A stretch of DNA of 64,000 nt from Sphingomonas sp. H160509 (GTDB lineage Bacteria; Pseudomonadota; Alphaproteobacteria; Sphingomonadales; Sphingomonadaceae), in contig NZ_JAMXSR020000002.1 of NCBI RefSeq assembly GCF_024124765.2, forward strand, positions 18,501 to 82,500, read 5' to 3'. Shown in pieces: positions 18,921 through 29,002 of the stretch (position 1 is the stretch's first letter; every line of letters starts with the position of its first letter). The notes beneath the pieces are model-generated. The model was given only the letters and a program-made list of their open reading frames with translations, made no database searches and had not been told where the DNA came from. The position numbers were made by a program, and so were the translations under genes.

Positions 18921-20992
18921 ATGTCGGATACCCGCCGAAACTTTCTCAAACTCATGGCAGCCGCAGGCGCGGTGGGTGGCTTGAACGCACAGATCGCCCG
19001 CGCGCTGGCGCTGCCCGCGGCACGTCGGACCGGCACTATCCAGGACGTCGAGCATATCGTCGTCCTGATGCAGGAGAACCGCTCGTTCGATCATTATTAC
19101 GGATCGATGCGCGGCGTCAGGGGCTTTGGCGATCCCCGCCCGATGCTGCTGCCGGGCGGTCGTTCGGTGTGGGAACAGCCGCTCACGCGCGGTGCGGAGA
19201 GCGCGGTGCTTCCGTTCCGGCTCAACGCCGGCGAGCACAACGCCAACGCGATGCAGAGCCTCGACCATAGCTGGAAGGGGTCGCACGCGCTTTGGAAGAA
19301 CAGCGACGCGTGGATCGAGAAGAAGACCGCGCTGACGATGGGCTATCATACCCGCGACGACATCCCGTTCTACTATGCGCTCGCCGACGCCTTTACGCTG
19401 TGCGATGGCTATCACGCCTCGCTCCACGGCCCGACAAACCCCAATCGTCTGTACATGTATGCAGGCACCAGCGGCCTGTCGGTCGGCGACACGGGGCCAC
19501 AGCTCGTCGCCAACGCCGACGACAACAACTGGACCGGCGACGCCTCCCGCGATGATCCGAAGTTCAAGGGGCTGACCTGGACGACCTATGCCGAACGCCT
19601 GCAACAGGCGGGCATATCGTGGCGGGTCTATCAGGAATACGACAATTTCGGCGACAACACACTGAGTTCGTTTGCCAATTTCCGCGGCCTCGATCCGTCG
19701 TCGGAGCTCTACAAGCGCGGCCGCTCAATCGTAGCGGGATCGACGCGCGAGAATGCTGCGGCGTCGGAAGGCGAGCATCTGGTCGATGCCATCCGCCGCG
19801 ACGTGATGAACGATACCCTGCCGCAGGTCTCGTACATCGCTGCGCCGTACAAATTGTGCGAGCATCCCGAGGCGTCCGCGCTCGAATACGGCCAGTTCCT
19901 GACCGCCCGCATCCTCGGTGCGCTGACGGCCAATCCGGCGGTGTGGGGCAAGACCGTCTTCCTGATTAATTACGACGAGAATGACGGCTTCTTCGACCAT
20001 GTCCCGCCGGTACTCCCTGCGCTGAACCGCTCGATGGGCCAGTCGACCGTCGACGTCGCGGGTGAGAGCTTCTACGGTGAACCGGTCGGCCTCGGTCTGC
20101 GCGTGCCGCTGACGGTGGTGTCGCCGTGGAGCAAGGGAGGCTGGGTCAATTCGCAGGTGTTCGATCACACCTCGATTATCCGGTTCATCGAACAGCGGTT
20201 CGGCGTGATCGACACCAACATCACGCCGTGGCGTCGGGCCGTCACCGGCGATCTAACGAGCGCGTTCGATTTCGCGCATCCCGATCGCGGTCTGCCGACT
20301 AACTGGCCCGAGACGGCGAACAGCAAGCGACTTGTCGAGAGCGGTCGCTTGAAGATGCGCCCCGCGCCCCGCTCGCGCAAGACATGCCGCATCAGGAGTC
20401 GGGCCGACGCCCAGCGCGTGCGCTACCGTATAATCTGGCGGTGGACGGCGCGCGGAACGCCGCGCAAGGCTTTGACCTGCGCATCACGAACACCGGCAAA
20501 GCAGGGGCGGGGTTCAACGTCTACGCGCCGGACGATCACCAGGGGCCGTGGTTCTACACCGTCGAGGCGGGCAAATCGCTGACTGACACGCTGCCGCTGC
20601 CCGCGTCGGGCGAGTATTGGTACCGAGTACACGGACCCAACGGATTCCTGCGCGAGTTCAAGGGCAGCACGGGCACCCACATGGCGCAGCCGCGGATCGA
20701 AGCGCGTTTCGCACGTCGCGACGACAAGTTCGAGATAAGCGTAATAGCGGCCGCATTCTCCGGGTGCGACGTCACGATCGAACACCTCGATTATCTCAAT
20801 GAGTCGGTCCGTTTGATCGCACTGCAACCGGGGCAGCGAAAGACGAGCCGCATCGATTTGAAACCAAGCGATCACTGGTACGACATCATCGTCCGGATCG
20901 GCGGCAGTCCCACCACAGTACGTCTCGCCGGACATGCCGAGACCGGCCGGTCGAGCGTGAGCGACCCCGCCTACGGCCGGCGCGCAACTTGA
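18921..20992 (+). CDS. Phosphocholine-specific phospholipase C, Tat-exported; one frameshift
   Basis: The ATG at 18921 follows an ACGAGGC ribosome-binding site and starts a Tat signal (SDTRRNFLKLMAAAG). The catalytic half has VVLMQENRSFDHYYG and NYDENDGFFDHVPP, the metal/phosphate-binding motifs of the PlcH/PlcN/AcpA phosphoesterase family. A one-base loss in CCCC at 20367-20370 shifts the frame. The C-terminal part then continues with GFDLRITNTGKAGAGFNVYA and a second beta-domain of the DUF756 type, about 690 residues in all. It hydrolyses phosphatidylcholine or sphingomyelin outside the cytoplasm, releasing phosphocholine. Together with the upstream receptor it looks like a phosphorus-scavenging unit. 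Confidence 0.9.
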
Positions 20993-21100
20993 CCGCGGTT
21001 CCTTATTCGCTGCCTTGACTTAGACCGGCGTGTGCGCGGCACGAATGGTGCGATCTGTTCGATCGTGCGGGTTCCCATATCAAACGGCATTTGCGACTAG

Positions 21101-21155
21101 CAAACGTCGGAAATTGGGAGAGTTACGGGCCGCTACGAACGTCCACATGTGAGTC
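21101..21155 (+). repeat. Dispersed intergenic repeat, copy 5
   Basis: AAACGTCGGAAATTGGGAGA, then ACGAACGTCCACATGTGAGTC. It sits between two convergent genes (phospholipase C and the dioxygenase). Confidence 0.7.
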
Positions 21156-21185
21156 TAGCGTCACCTAACGAGCCGAAAATTATTC

Positions 21186-21848
21186 TCAATCTTCGGCCCA
21201 GCGTCTGAGCAGGTTGGACTGCGTCTTTGCCAGCAAGTCCAGTTCGGGCGTCTTGCCGAGGCGGTCGAACAACGCGTGCCGTGCGGTTTCCAGGTCGAAC
21301 AACAGTTCGCGGGCATCGGCATCACGTACTAGGCTGCGTACCCAGGTCACGGCGGCTAGGCGCTCGCCGGAGACGACGGGCGCGACGCGGTGCAGCGCCG
21401 TCGTGGGATAGACCACGGCATTGCCTGCCGCCAGTTTCACGTCCTGTTCGCCCGCCGCAGATTCGATCACCAGTTCGCCGCCTTCGTACGTGTCGGGTTC
21501 CGACAGGAAGATCGTGACCGAAACGTCGGTGCGCATGCCGCCCATGATCGCGTCGTCGACATGGCTGCCATAGGCCATGCCCGGTTCGTAGCGGCTGAAC
21601 AGCGGCGGGCGAACCACGTGTGGTCGTGTGGCCATCCGAAACAACGGGTTCGCGAGCAACCGGTCGACCACCAAGTCCTGCATGTCCGCGAGCAGCGGAT
21701 CGGCGCGGTCGACCTGTTCGTTGCGCTTGACCGGGCGGGCCTCGCGACCGGCGGTCCGGCGCCCGTCGACATAGCGGGTCTTGCCAAGATTATCTCGTAG
21801 CGACTGGAGATTGTCGGCGTCCAGAACGTTGGCAATCATGATCAACAT
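21186..21848 (-). CDS. PKHD-type Fe(II)/2-oxoglutarate dioxygenase (PiuC/YbiX-like)
   Basis: The ATG at 21848 gives MLIMIANVLDADNLQSLRD, the usual start of this family; the longer upstream frame is not convincing. The 220-residue protein has the iron triad: His and Asp in YGSHVDDAIMG and the second His in PTTALHRVAPV, followed by the 2-oxoglutarate-binding Arg in SGERLAAVTWVRS. These hydroxylases often sit beside TonB receptors, but here the divergent neighbour is a small secreted Gly/Glu-rich protein whose start is 90 bases away. The substrate is unknown. Confidence 0.9.
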   Translation of the reverse strand: MLIMIANVLDADNLQSLRDNLGKTRYVDGRRTAGREARPVKRNEQVDRADPLLADMQDLVVDRLLANPLFRMATRPHVVRPPLFSRYEPGMAYGSHVDDAIMGGMRTDVSVTIFLSEPDTYEGGELVIESAAGEQDVKLAAGNAVVYPTTALHRVAPVVSGERLAAVTWVRSLVRDADARELLFDLETARHALFDRLGKTPELDLLAKTQSNLLRRWAED

Positions 21849-21938
21849 CAGGGTTCTCGCAGCATCGACAGGATGTCGGACGGGCGCCCTACCAGTCCCA
21901 ACCAATGCGGCCAACGCGTTGGCGAGTAAGGAATTAGT

Positions 21939-22248
21939 ATGCGTACGAAATTGTGGATGGGCGTCGGTGCCTTCGTGGTCGCGCAATCCGGCCAGGCGAT
22001 CCTGACACAGGCGGCAGCCAAACCGCTGGCGCCGTCGGTCGACCAGGTCGGCGAAGGCGGCGAAAACGAGCGCGGCGAGGGTGAGGGCGAAGGTGAGGGG
22101 CGCCGTGTCGTGCGCTCGACCAAGTCACGCCACGTCGTCCGCCATCCCCGTCGCGCGCGTGCCGCGCAACAGCATGCCGGTCAGCGCGGCGAAGGGGAAT
22201 ATGAGGGGCGGTGAAAACGAGAGCGGCGAAGGCGAGGGCGAACGCTGA
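21939..22248 (+). CDS. Small secreted Gly/Glu-rich protein; one frameshift
   Basis: The ATG at 21939 follows GTAAGGAATT. A short Sec signal (MRTKLWMGVGAFVVAQSG) is followed by an acidic Gly-Glu block (GEGGENERGEGEGEGEG), a basic Arg/His-rich middle, and a second Gly-Glu block. In the given frame the protein ends at 22214. Removing one G from GGGG near 22204-22207 extends it to 22248 with EGGENESGEGEGER, a near copy of the first block. About 102 residues in total. I know no function for it. It is divergent from a PKHD dioxygenase and 20 bases upstream of a multihaem cytochrome, so it may be a periplasmic metal-binding or hydroxylated protein. Confidence 0.6.
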
Positions 22249-22267
22249 TCGCCGGACATAAACGAGG

Positions 22268-23557
22268 ATGAACCGGTCCGGCATCACGCGCAAGCTCGTA
22301 TGGGCCGTGGTAGCGTTATGCGTCTGCGTCCTGATCTTCGCGATCCTCGCATACCGGCCGGCGATCGCAACCGTGACGCGCCCCGATCCTCGTCTCTTCG
22401 ATCCGGCGCTCGTTGTGCGCGGTGCTAATCTGGCCCGGCTAGGAAATTGCGTCAGTTGCCACCAATCGGCCAGCGGTCGTCCGTATGCAGGCGGGTACCC
22501 GGTCAAGACGCCGTTCGGAACGATCTACGGCAGTAACATCACGCCCGACCCGGCGACGGGAATCGGTGCGTGGTCTCCGACCGCATTTCGACGCGCGATG
22601 CGTGAAGGCGTCGGGCGTGACGGCAGCCATCTATATCCCGCCTTCCCCTACACCCATTATGCGAACGTGACGGAGAGCGATTTGGGGGCGCTCTACGCGT
22701 TCCTGATGACCCGACCGGCCGTGCGTTCGGTGCCGCCGGCCAACACGATGATCCCGCCGCTCGGGTTTCGACCCTTGCTTGCCGGATGGAAGCTGTTGTT
22801 CGTCCGACCACAGCGGATCACGCCCGACGCCAACCAGTCGGCCGCCTGGAACCGGGGACGCGACATCGGCGAGACGCTGGCGCACTGCACCGCCTGTCAC
22901 AGTCCGCGCGGGCTTTTTCAGCAGGAGAAGCGCGGCGCGCAGGCTTATGACGGCGGTTGGTCGGGTGGTTGGTATGCGCCCCCGATCAATGCGCATTCGC
23001 CCGCGGTACAGGCCTGGACGGTAGAGCGGCTCGATGCCTATTTTCGCACCGGTCTGAGCACCGCGCACGCCGCCGCAGCCGGCCCGATGGGGTCGGTAAC
23101 CTATAACCTGGCCCGTGCGGCGCCGACCGACGTTCGTGCGCTGGCGACCTATTATGCGTGGCAGATGCGCGACGCGCCTGCTGCACGGTTAGAGCCGCCG
23201 CTGCCCGATCGCCAAGCCTTGGCGTCGCAGGGTCACCCGGACGGCGCGCAGCTCTACGAGGGGGCCTGCGCAGTATGCCACGAGCCGGGCGCGGCGATGA
23301 TGGTTGCGGGACGTCCAGCCTTGCCGCTCGGCACGCCGCTGCACGAGGACAACCCGCGTGATACGATCCAGATTGTCCTGAAGGGTCTCCATCCGCCCGT
23401 CTCCCCACGCGGGCCCTATATGCCGGCGTTCGCCGATGCTCTCGACGACCGGCAGGTGGCGGAAATCGTCGCGTATCTGCAAATGCGCCACGGTACCGGA
23501 CCGGCGTGGAAGAACCTCGAGAAAGACGTCGCCAAGGCACGCAAGGAGGGAGAATGA
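22268..23557 (+). CDS. Tri-haem cytochrome c (alcohol/aldehyde dehydrogenase cytochrome subunit type)
   Basis: A protein of 429 residues with an N-terminal membrane anchor/signal (LVWAVVALCVCVLIFAILAY) and three CXXCH haem sites: CVSCH at residues 61-65, CTACH at 207-211 and CAVCH near 334. Axial Met candidates occur in the usual downstream positions. This is the form of cytochrome subunit that accepts electrons from periplasmic dehydrogenases and passes them to the respiratory chain. It overlaps the 2Fe-2S subunit gene by ATGA, so it is the electron acceptor of the molybdenum hydroxylase that follows. Intact. Confidence 0.93.
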   Translation: MNRSGITRKLVWAVVALCVCVLIFAILAYRPAIATVTRPDPRLFDPALVVRGANLARLGNCVSCHQSASGRPYAGGYPVKTPFGTIYGSNITPDPATGIGAWSPTAFRRAMREGVGRDGSHLYPAFPYTHYANVTESDLGALYAFLMTRPAVRSVPPANTMIPPLGFRPLLAGWKLLFVRPQRITPDANQSAAWNRGRDIGETLAHCTACHSPRGLFQQEKRGAQAYDGGWSGGWYAPPINAHSPAVQAWTVERLDAYFRTGLSTAHAAAAGPMGSVTYNLARAAPTDVRALATYYAWQMRDAPAARLEPPLPDRQALASQGHPDGAQLYEGACAVCHEPGAAMMVAGRPALPLGTPLHEDNPRDTIQIVLKGLHPPVSPRGPYMPAFADALDDRQVAEIVAYLQMRHGTGPAWKNLEKDVAKARKEGE

Positions 23558-24045
23558 TCGACCTGACCGTCAACGGCGCAACGACACGCTTGGATATCGA
23601 TCCCGCGACACCGCTGCTCTACGTGCTGCGCGACGATCTGGGGCTGCATGCTGCGAAGTTCGGGTGCGGGTTGGGGCAGTGCGGCGCGTGCACCGTGCTG
23701 GTCGACGACCAGCCGGTGTTCTCCTGCGTCCTCCCCATCGGTGCGATCGGCACGCGAAAAGTCACGACGGTCGAGGGACTGGGCACGGCCGCCAAACCTG
23801 GTGACGTCCAGCGCGCCTTTCTCCACGAACAGGCGGCGCAGTGCGGCTATTGCATCCCCGGCATGATGGCGCGTGCGCAAGGACTGCTGCGCAAGACTGT
23901 GACGCCGACCGAGGACGAATTGCGGACGGCGATGGCACCTTCGCTCTGTCGGTGTGGGACACACATGCGGATTTTGCGCGCGGTGCGGCGGGCGGCGGTG
24001 ATGCGCGGCGGCGGCGTGGTCGATGCCGCGGAACCCGTGACGTGA
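23554..24045 (+). CDS. 2Fe-2S subunit of a xanthine-dehydrogenase-family molybdenum hydroxylase
   Basis: An intact protein of 163 residues. The N-terminal plant-type ferredoxin cluster has Cys in FGCGLGQCGACTVL and FSC. The second, all-alpha cluster has CGYCIPGM and SLCRCGTH. This is the small subunit layout of isoquinoline 1-oxidoreductase/nicotinate dehydrogenase types. It carries electrons from the molybdopterin subunit to the cytochrome c encoded just upstream. ATGA and GTGA overlaps on both sides show a tight three-gene operon. Confidence 0.94.
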   Translation: MIDLTVNGATTRLDIDPATPLLYVLRDDLGLHAAKFGCGLGQCGACTVLVDDQPVFSCVLPIGAIGTRKVTTVEGLGTAAKPGDVQRAFLHEQAAQCGYCIPGMMARAQGLLRKTVTPTEDELRTAMAPSLCRCGTHMRILRAVRRAAVMRGGGVVDAAEPVT

Positions 24046-26263
24046 GCAGCGTGGCGTCACGCCGCGACGTACTGGGCGGCTTGCTCGTCGCATTCTCGCT
24101 CGCGCCGTCCACCGCGTTGGCGCAGACCGGCGGCGGCGAGGGTAGTGGCGGACCGCCGACAATCGCGCCTGACCTACCGGGGACACTGGCCAAGTTCCCC
24201 AATCTCGACGCCTGGATCCGGATCGCACCGGACGGTCGCGTAACCGTGTTCACGGGCAAGGTCGAACTCGGCACCGGTGTGAAGACCGCGATGGCGCAGC
24301 TTGCCGCCGACGAACTCGACGTCGCGATCGACCGGATCGACCTCATCACCGCGGACACGGGCCTGACACCGAACGAGGGCGTGACCGCGGGGAGCCAGAC
24401 GCTCGAACAGAGTGGCACCGCGATCGCCAATGCCGCCGCCAACGTCCGGCTGCTGCTCGCCGAGGCAGCCGCGACGCGGTGGGGCGTGATGGCGACCACG
24501 CTGTTCACGCGCGACGGTTTGGTGCTCGGCGGGCAGGGAAAGCGCGCGACCTATGCGGAGTTGGCCGCATCCACCTCGCTCGCAGTGCGCGCAAGGGCGG
24601 ACGTACCACGCAAGCGTCGGGAGGCTCGGCAGCTGATCGGGCGGCCGGTACCGCGCGTCGACCTGCCAGCCAAGCTGACCGGTTTGCCAAGCTATGTGCA
24701 TGACATGCGGCTGCCCGGCATGGTGCACGCCCGGGTCCTGCGCGGACCGTCATCCGGCACGCAATTGACGCCCGAACTTTCTGCGCTGCGCCGGCAACCG
24801 GGTGTCGCCAGGGTTGTGCAGGTCGGCCGTTTCGCCGCAATCGTCGGGCCGCGCGAATGGCCGCTCGAGCAGGCGCTTCGCGTGGCCAATCGCGGCCGCT
24901 GGGTGCGCGATCCGTCGGTGCCGGCGTTGTTCCCGATGCCGGCCGGGCTGCTGGACATGCGACGGGAAAGCCAGGTGATCAACAACCGCCGCGATGACCC
25001 GGGAGCGCGTGGCGTCCAGCAGTTGTCGGCACGCTATGACAGGCCCTATCTGATGCATGGCGCGATCGGGCCATCCTGTGCGGTGGCGCTGTTCGCGGAG
25101 GACCGGCTTACGGTGTGGACGCATAGTCAAGGCGTCGAGCCGCTTCGTCAGGCGATCGCCGAATTGCTCGCGATCCCGGCCGACCGTGTCCGTTGCGTCC
25201 ACCGCGAGGGGGCAGGGTGCTACGGGCATAACGGTGCGGACGATGTGGCCGGGGACGCTGCGCTGATCGCCCGCGCGATGCCCGGCGTCCCCGTGCGGCT
25301 GCAATGGAGCCGCGAGCAGGAACATGGCTGGGAACCGCTCGGCCCGGCGATGCTCGCGCAGGTCGACGCGACGCTCGATGCATCGGGACGGATCGTCGAC
25401 TGGCGCCATCAGGTTTGGAGCAATACGCACAGCACGCGACCGGTCGCGGCGGGCGATCTTCTCGCCGGTGCCGAAGTCGTACCGCCGTTCAAGCCGACCC
25501 CGCCGAAACCGATCCCGCAGCCCAATGGCGGCGGCGACCGCAACGCCATTCCACTCTATCGTTTTCCTAACCAGACCATCGTCAGCCATTTCCTGCCCGA
25601 CATGCCGGTGCGTGTCTCGGCGCTCCGGGGGCTCGGCGCACACCTCAACATCTTCGCGCTCGAAAGCTTCATGGACGAGCTGGCGGCGGCAGCGGGCCGT
25701 GATCCGGTCGCGTTCCGGCTGGCGCACTTGGAAGATCCGCGCGCGGCTGCTGTGATCCGGCAGGCCGCAGCACGGTTTGGCTGGGCGCGATACCGATCCG
25801 CCCCCAATCGTGGGCGAGGCTTTGCCTTTGCCCGCTACAAGAACCACGGGGCCTATTGCGCCATCGCGCTCGACGTCGAGCGTGTTCCCGACGAAGGGCG
25901 GCTGATCGTCCACCGCGCAGTCGCTGCCGTGGACAGCGGCGAGGCCGTCAACCCGGATGGCATCCGCAACCAGGTGGAGGGTGGGATCGTCCAGTCGCTG
26001 AGCTGGACCGCCTTTGAAGCGGCCGGGCACGACGGGGCGCGCCGGACCGATTACGACTGGAGCACCTATCCGATACTCCGGTTTGCCGATGCGCCACGCA
26101 GCGTAACCGTAGAGGTCATCGATCGGCTGGGCACGCCTTTCCTCGGGACCGGTGAATGTGCCCAGGGACCGACCGCGGCTGCGCTGGCGAATGCTCTGGC
26201 TTCAGCGACGGGGAGCGGCTGCGAAGTATGCCTTTGATCGGCCGACTGCCGTCGCAAACGTAA
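24042..26263 (+). CDS. Molybdopterin-binding subunit (isoquinoline 1-oxidoreductase beta type); one frameshift
   Basis: I chose the GTG at 24042, which overlaps the previous stop and starts a Tat-like signal (SSVASRRDVLGGLL, then LAQ). The mature part has FTGKVELGTGVKTAMAQLAAD (first molybdopterin domain), ALRGLGAHLNIFALESFMDELA and the C-terminal VNPDGIRNQVEGGIVQSLSW and LGTGECAQGPTAAALANAL motifs holding the catalytic Glu. The raw frame ends at 26237. Adding one G to GGGG at 26210-26213 gives the expected family ending and a stop at 26263, about 740 residues. It hydroxylates an aldehyde or N-heterocycle in the periplasm with water-derived oxygen. The substrate is unknown. Confidence 0.88.
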
Positions 26264-26345
26264 CCGTTAGACCCTGCACTTCAGCCAAGACTCCATACCT
26301 AACGACTTGGGATCGGGTGCCGCTCGACATCGTTACCTCAGAGTG

Positions 26346-26365
26346 TCGCGAGCGTTCTCTCGCGA
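26346..26365. promoter_or_regulatory. TCGCGAG-N6-CTCGCGA inverted repeat upstream of GH130
   Basis: A perfect 7-bp inverted repeat lies 23 bases before the GH130 start. It could be an operator or a 5'-UTR hairpin; no T-run follows, so it is not a classic terminator. Confidence 0.4.
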
Positions 26366-26388
26366 GAATAGCTGAAGGGCCGATACCG

Positions 26389-27676
26389 ATGAACGCTGCC
26401 GATGTCTTCACGACGCTGGACGTCGAGTTGAAGCCCGATCCGTCGCGCACGGTGATCCGGCCGTTCAGCTTCGGCTATCCGAAAGCGTTCGAGGCGGACC
26501 GCCCGCCACGCAGCCAGGTCGTCGTGGACCGCGTCCAGGCGCTGGACGATACGATGCGCCAAAGGATGCGCGACCTGCTGCTGACCCCCATGCGCGAGCG
26601 CCATCGCAACGCCGAGCAGGTCCTGCTGCGTCGTTTCGATGAGGTACGGCAGGACATAGGCGATGGCGACTTCAGCGAGGACGAACGGCTGATCATCGGC
26701 GCTTATTTCAGCCAGGAATACGCGTTCGAGTCCGCCGCGCTCTTCAACCCCAGCATCGTTTCACTGACCGATGAAGAGCCGTCCGTGCCGGGCGCGGTGC
26801 GCTTCGTCATGTCGCTGCGAGGCATCGGCGAGGGTCATATCTCGTCGATCACGTTCCGTACTGGCGAGTGGGGACCGGGCGATCGGCTGGTGATCGATCC
26901 GGCCAGCGCACACGGCGTCCCGCCGCGCATCGAGCGGCAGGATGACGGATGGGTCCGCCTGCTCTGCGAAGACAGCCGGGATGCGTCCGAAACCGTCATC
27001 TTCCCGGTCTTGCCGAGCCAGCGACAGGGCATCGAGGATCTGCGGCTGGTCAACTTCACCGATCACGACGGGGTCCGCAGCGTCATCGGCACGTACACCG
27101 CGTTCGACGGCAAGGACGCGCGCCAGGAAATCCTGCGCGGGGTCGACCTGCGCCGGGTCGAGATGAGGGGCGCTTGCCGGCGCCATGACCGGCTACAAGG
27201 GAATGGCGCTGTTCCCTCGGCGGATCGACAACCAGTTCGTGATGCTGGGCCGCCAGGACAGCGAGAATATCTGGCTGCTGCGATCGGACGATCTCTACAC
27301 GTGGGAAACCGGAACGCCGATCATGGCGCCGAAATATCCCTGGGAGTTCGTGCAGTTGGGCAATTGCGGATCGCCGATCGAGATCGACGAGGGCTGGCTG
27401 GTGTTCACGCACGGCGTCGGCATGGTCCGGGGATATTGCATCGGTGCCTGCCTGCTCGACAAGGACGATCCGACGAAGGTGCTTGCCCGCACGGCATCGC
27501 CGTTGCTGTTTCCCAGCGCGGAACAACGCGGGGGCTATGTGCCGAACGTAACCTATAGCTGCGGTGCGCTGATCCGGGATCGCCGCATCTTGCTGCCCTA
27601 CGCGATCGGCGACGAGTATTCGGCGTTTGCCGTGGGAGACGTGGATGACCTGCTGTCCGTGATGACCGACAATTGA
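26389..27676 (+). CDS. Glycoside hydrolase/phosphorylase family GH130; one frameshift
   Basis: The start at 26389 gives MNAADVFTTLDVELKPDPSR. The five-bladed propeller motifs include SAALFNPSIV, RFVMSLRGIGEGHISSI and, after the break, MTGYKGMALFPRRI, GNCGSPIEIDEGWLVFTHG and RGYCIGACLLD. An extra G in the GGGG at 27167-27170 causes the shift; joined length is about 429 residues. GH130 enzymes are mostly beta-mannoside phosphorylases acting on mannosyl-glucose or mannosyl-GlcNAc units. No signal peptide is seen, so it is cytosolic. It stands apart from the xyloglucan-type locus downstream and may serve a different glycan. Confidence 0.88.
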
Positions 27677-28059
27677 TCCGGCGTGGCGCAGGCTGGCGTT
27701 TTGGGTAGTGGAACCTGGCAAGCTCACCAGCTACGGTTGGGCGACGGATGTCGCATTTCGAAGTTGGTAAGCTGCCATTCCGGGCCCGTCTCCCTGACAG
27801 CCGGTCTGATAGCCGAGTATGGATCCTGCCCGTCCTCGGCGTGCAACGGCAGCATGCGCGGTAGACAGGAACGCAGGAAGGAAAGGAGCCATCCGGCTGA
27901 CACGATTGACCTCCGCATTGCCGGCAAAACCGCTGACACCGATGTGACAAATGCTGCTGACAAGTGAGCAGGCGGTCTCGACGTAGATCGCCATAGCATC
28001 GGGGGCAGAGGAATAGCACGGGTCGCCGCCGCGTCCCGGCATGACGGCCGTCGGAATCG
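27677..28059. other. Intergenic region between GH130 and msrA
   Basis: Two convergent genes end here. The stretch holds no supported gene. A segment at about 27750-27785 (with CGAAGTTGGTAAGC) weakly resembles the first half of the dispersed repeat but is too diverged to count. Confidence 0.4.
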
Positions 28060-28561
28060 CTATCGCCCTGCGTCGCCCTCGGACAGGACATGCCGGGCAA
28101 AGTCTCGCCGGATCGCAACCAGCTTGGGGTCGATATAGCGTTGGCAGAATGGTCGGGTCGGATCGGTACGGTAATAGTTGCGGTAGCGCGCTTCCGATGA
28201 CCGGAACCCAACGAGCGGCAACACCTTCGTCCGCACAGCGCTGTCAACTTCCTGCCTGAGCAGGGTGATCGCCGTAGCCGCCCGATGCCACTGGTCGGCA
28301 TCCCCAAAATAGACAGCGCTGCGGTAACGCCCGTTCGGCGAATAGCCGCTGTTCGCCGAATGGGTGCGCAGATGGACCTCAATCAGAATGTCGAGCGAAA
28401 TTATTTCAGGATCGAGATCGGACCATCACTCCTTCGGCCCAGGCATCGTCGGGTGCGGTCGATTGCAGAAAGCCTTGATTGACCTGGGAGACGCCGCGCA
28501 GGATTTGAAACACGCCTTCGGTGCACCAATGACACCCGCCGCCGAAGCTCGCCGTTTCCAT
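28060..28561 (-). CDS. msrA: Peptide methionine sulfoxide reductase A-like protein; one frameshift
   Basis: The ATG at 28561 has a strong GGAGAAGG ribosome-binding site. The protein begins METASFGGGCHWCTEGVFQ, where the GCFWC active-site motif of MsrA reads GCHWC. An extra C in TCTCGATCC (about 28411-28420) shifts the frame. It continues with the MsrA motifs GRYRSAVYFGD and, near the end, RYRNYYRTDPTRPFCQRYI and DPKL, ending at 28060 (about 167 residues). It reduces methionine-S-sulfoxide in proteins. The second frame has no start codon of its own, so the gene is easily missed. Confidence 0.82.
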
Positions 28562-29002
28562 GCTTACCTTCTCCAACCGGTCAGGCGAGATGCCCTTCCG
28601 CTTTCTGCGTTGAATGGCGGCAACGTGTAGCGCTGGTCGGATCGTGGCCTAGCATCGGCCGGGCCGTCTTCCCGACTGGGCTTGTCCGCCGACGGCGCTG
28701 ACCGATACCGGCCCGATTACACCGGCTAGACAACACCTGAACGAACCGATGGTTTCGAGATAAACTCAAGTCGCTTTGAACGACCAGTTGTGGGTCTACT
28801 AGTAAAGGTTTGCTCTTGGCCCATCACCCAACCTGAACGCTCAAGCCGCTTGGAAAATCAATACGGGCGTCCGCATATCAGGTATTATAATCATTATACA
28901 TTTGGGGCCGGCTGGCGAGTACCGTTCAAGTGCAAGGACTTCGAACCGTGCGCTATCGTATTTGACTCATTGCGGCGGTCCATAGGGGACCGTCGCAAGT
29001 AA
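28562..29002. other. 441-base intergenic region
   Basis: It lies upstream of msrA and downstream of the GH31 gene. It holds repeat copy 6 and a short AT-rich stretch at about 28878-28900 with an ATAAT-C-ATTAT dyad. No gene is supported. Confidence 0.45.
28738..28796 (+). repeat. Dispersed intergenic repeat, copy 6 (diverged)
   Basis: TGAACGAACCGATGG at the left and TTGAACGACCAGTTGTGGGTC at the right; the centre is diverged but the length and both ends fit. Confidence 0.6.

Noticed and set aside
24750..26030. A 426-codon minus-strand frame opposite the molybdopterin subunit
   Set aside because: No motif; mirrors the codon bias of the conserved gene on the + strand.
27748..27785. A twelfth copy of the dispersed repeat
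   Set aside because: Only part of the first half-unit matches and the TGTGGGTC end is missing.
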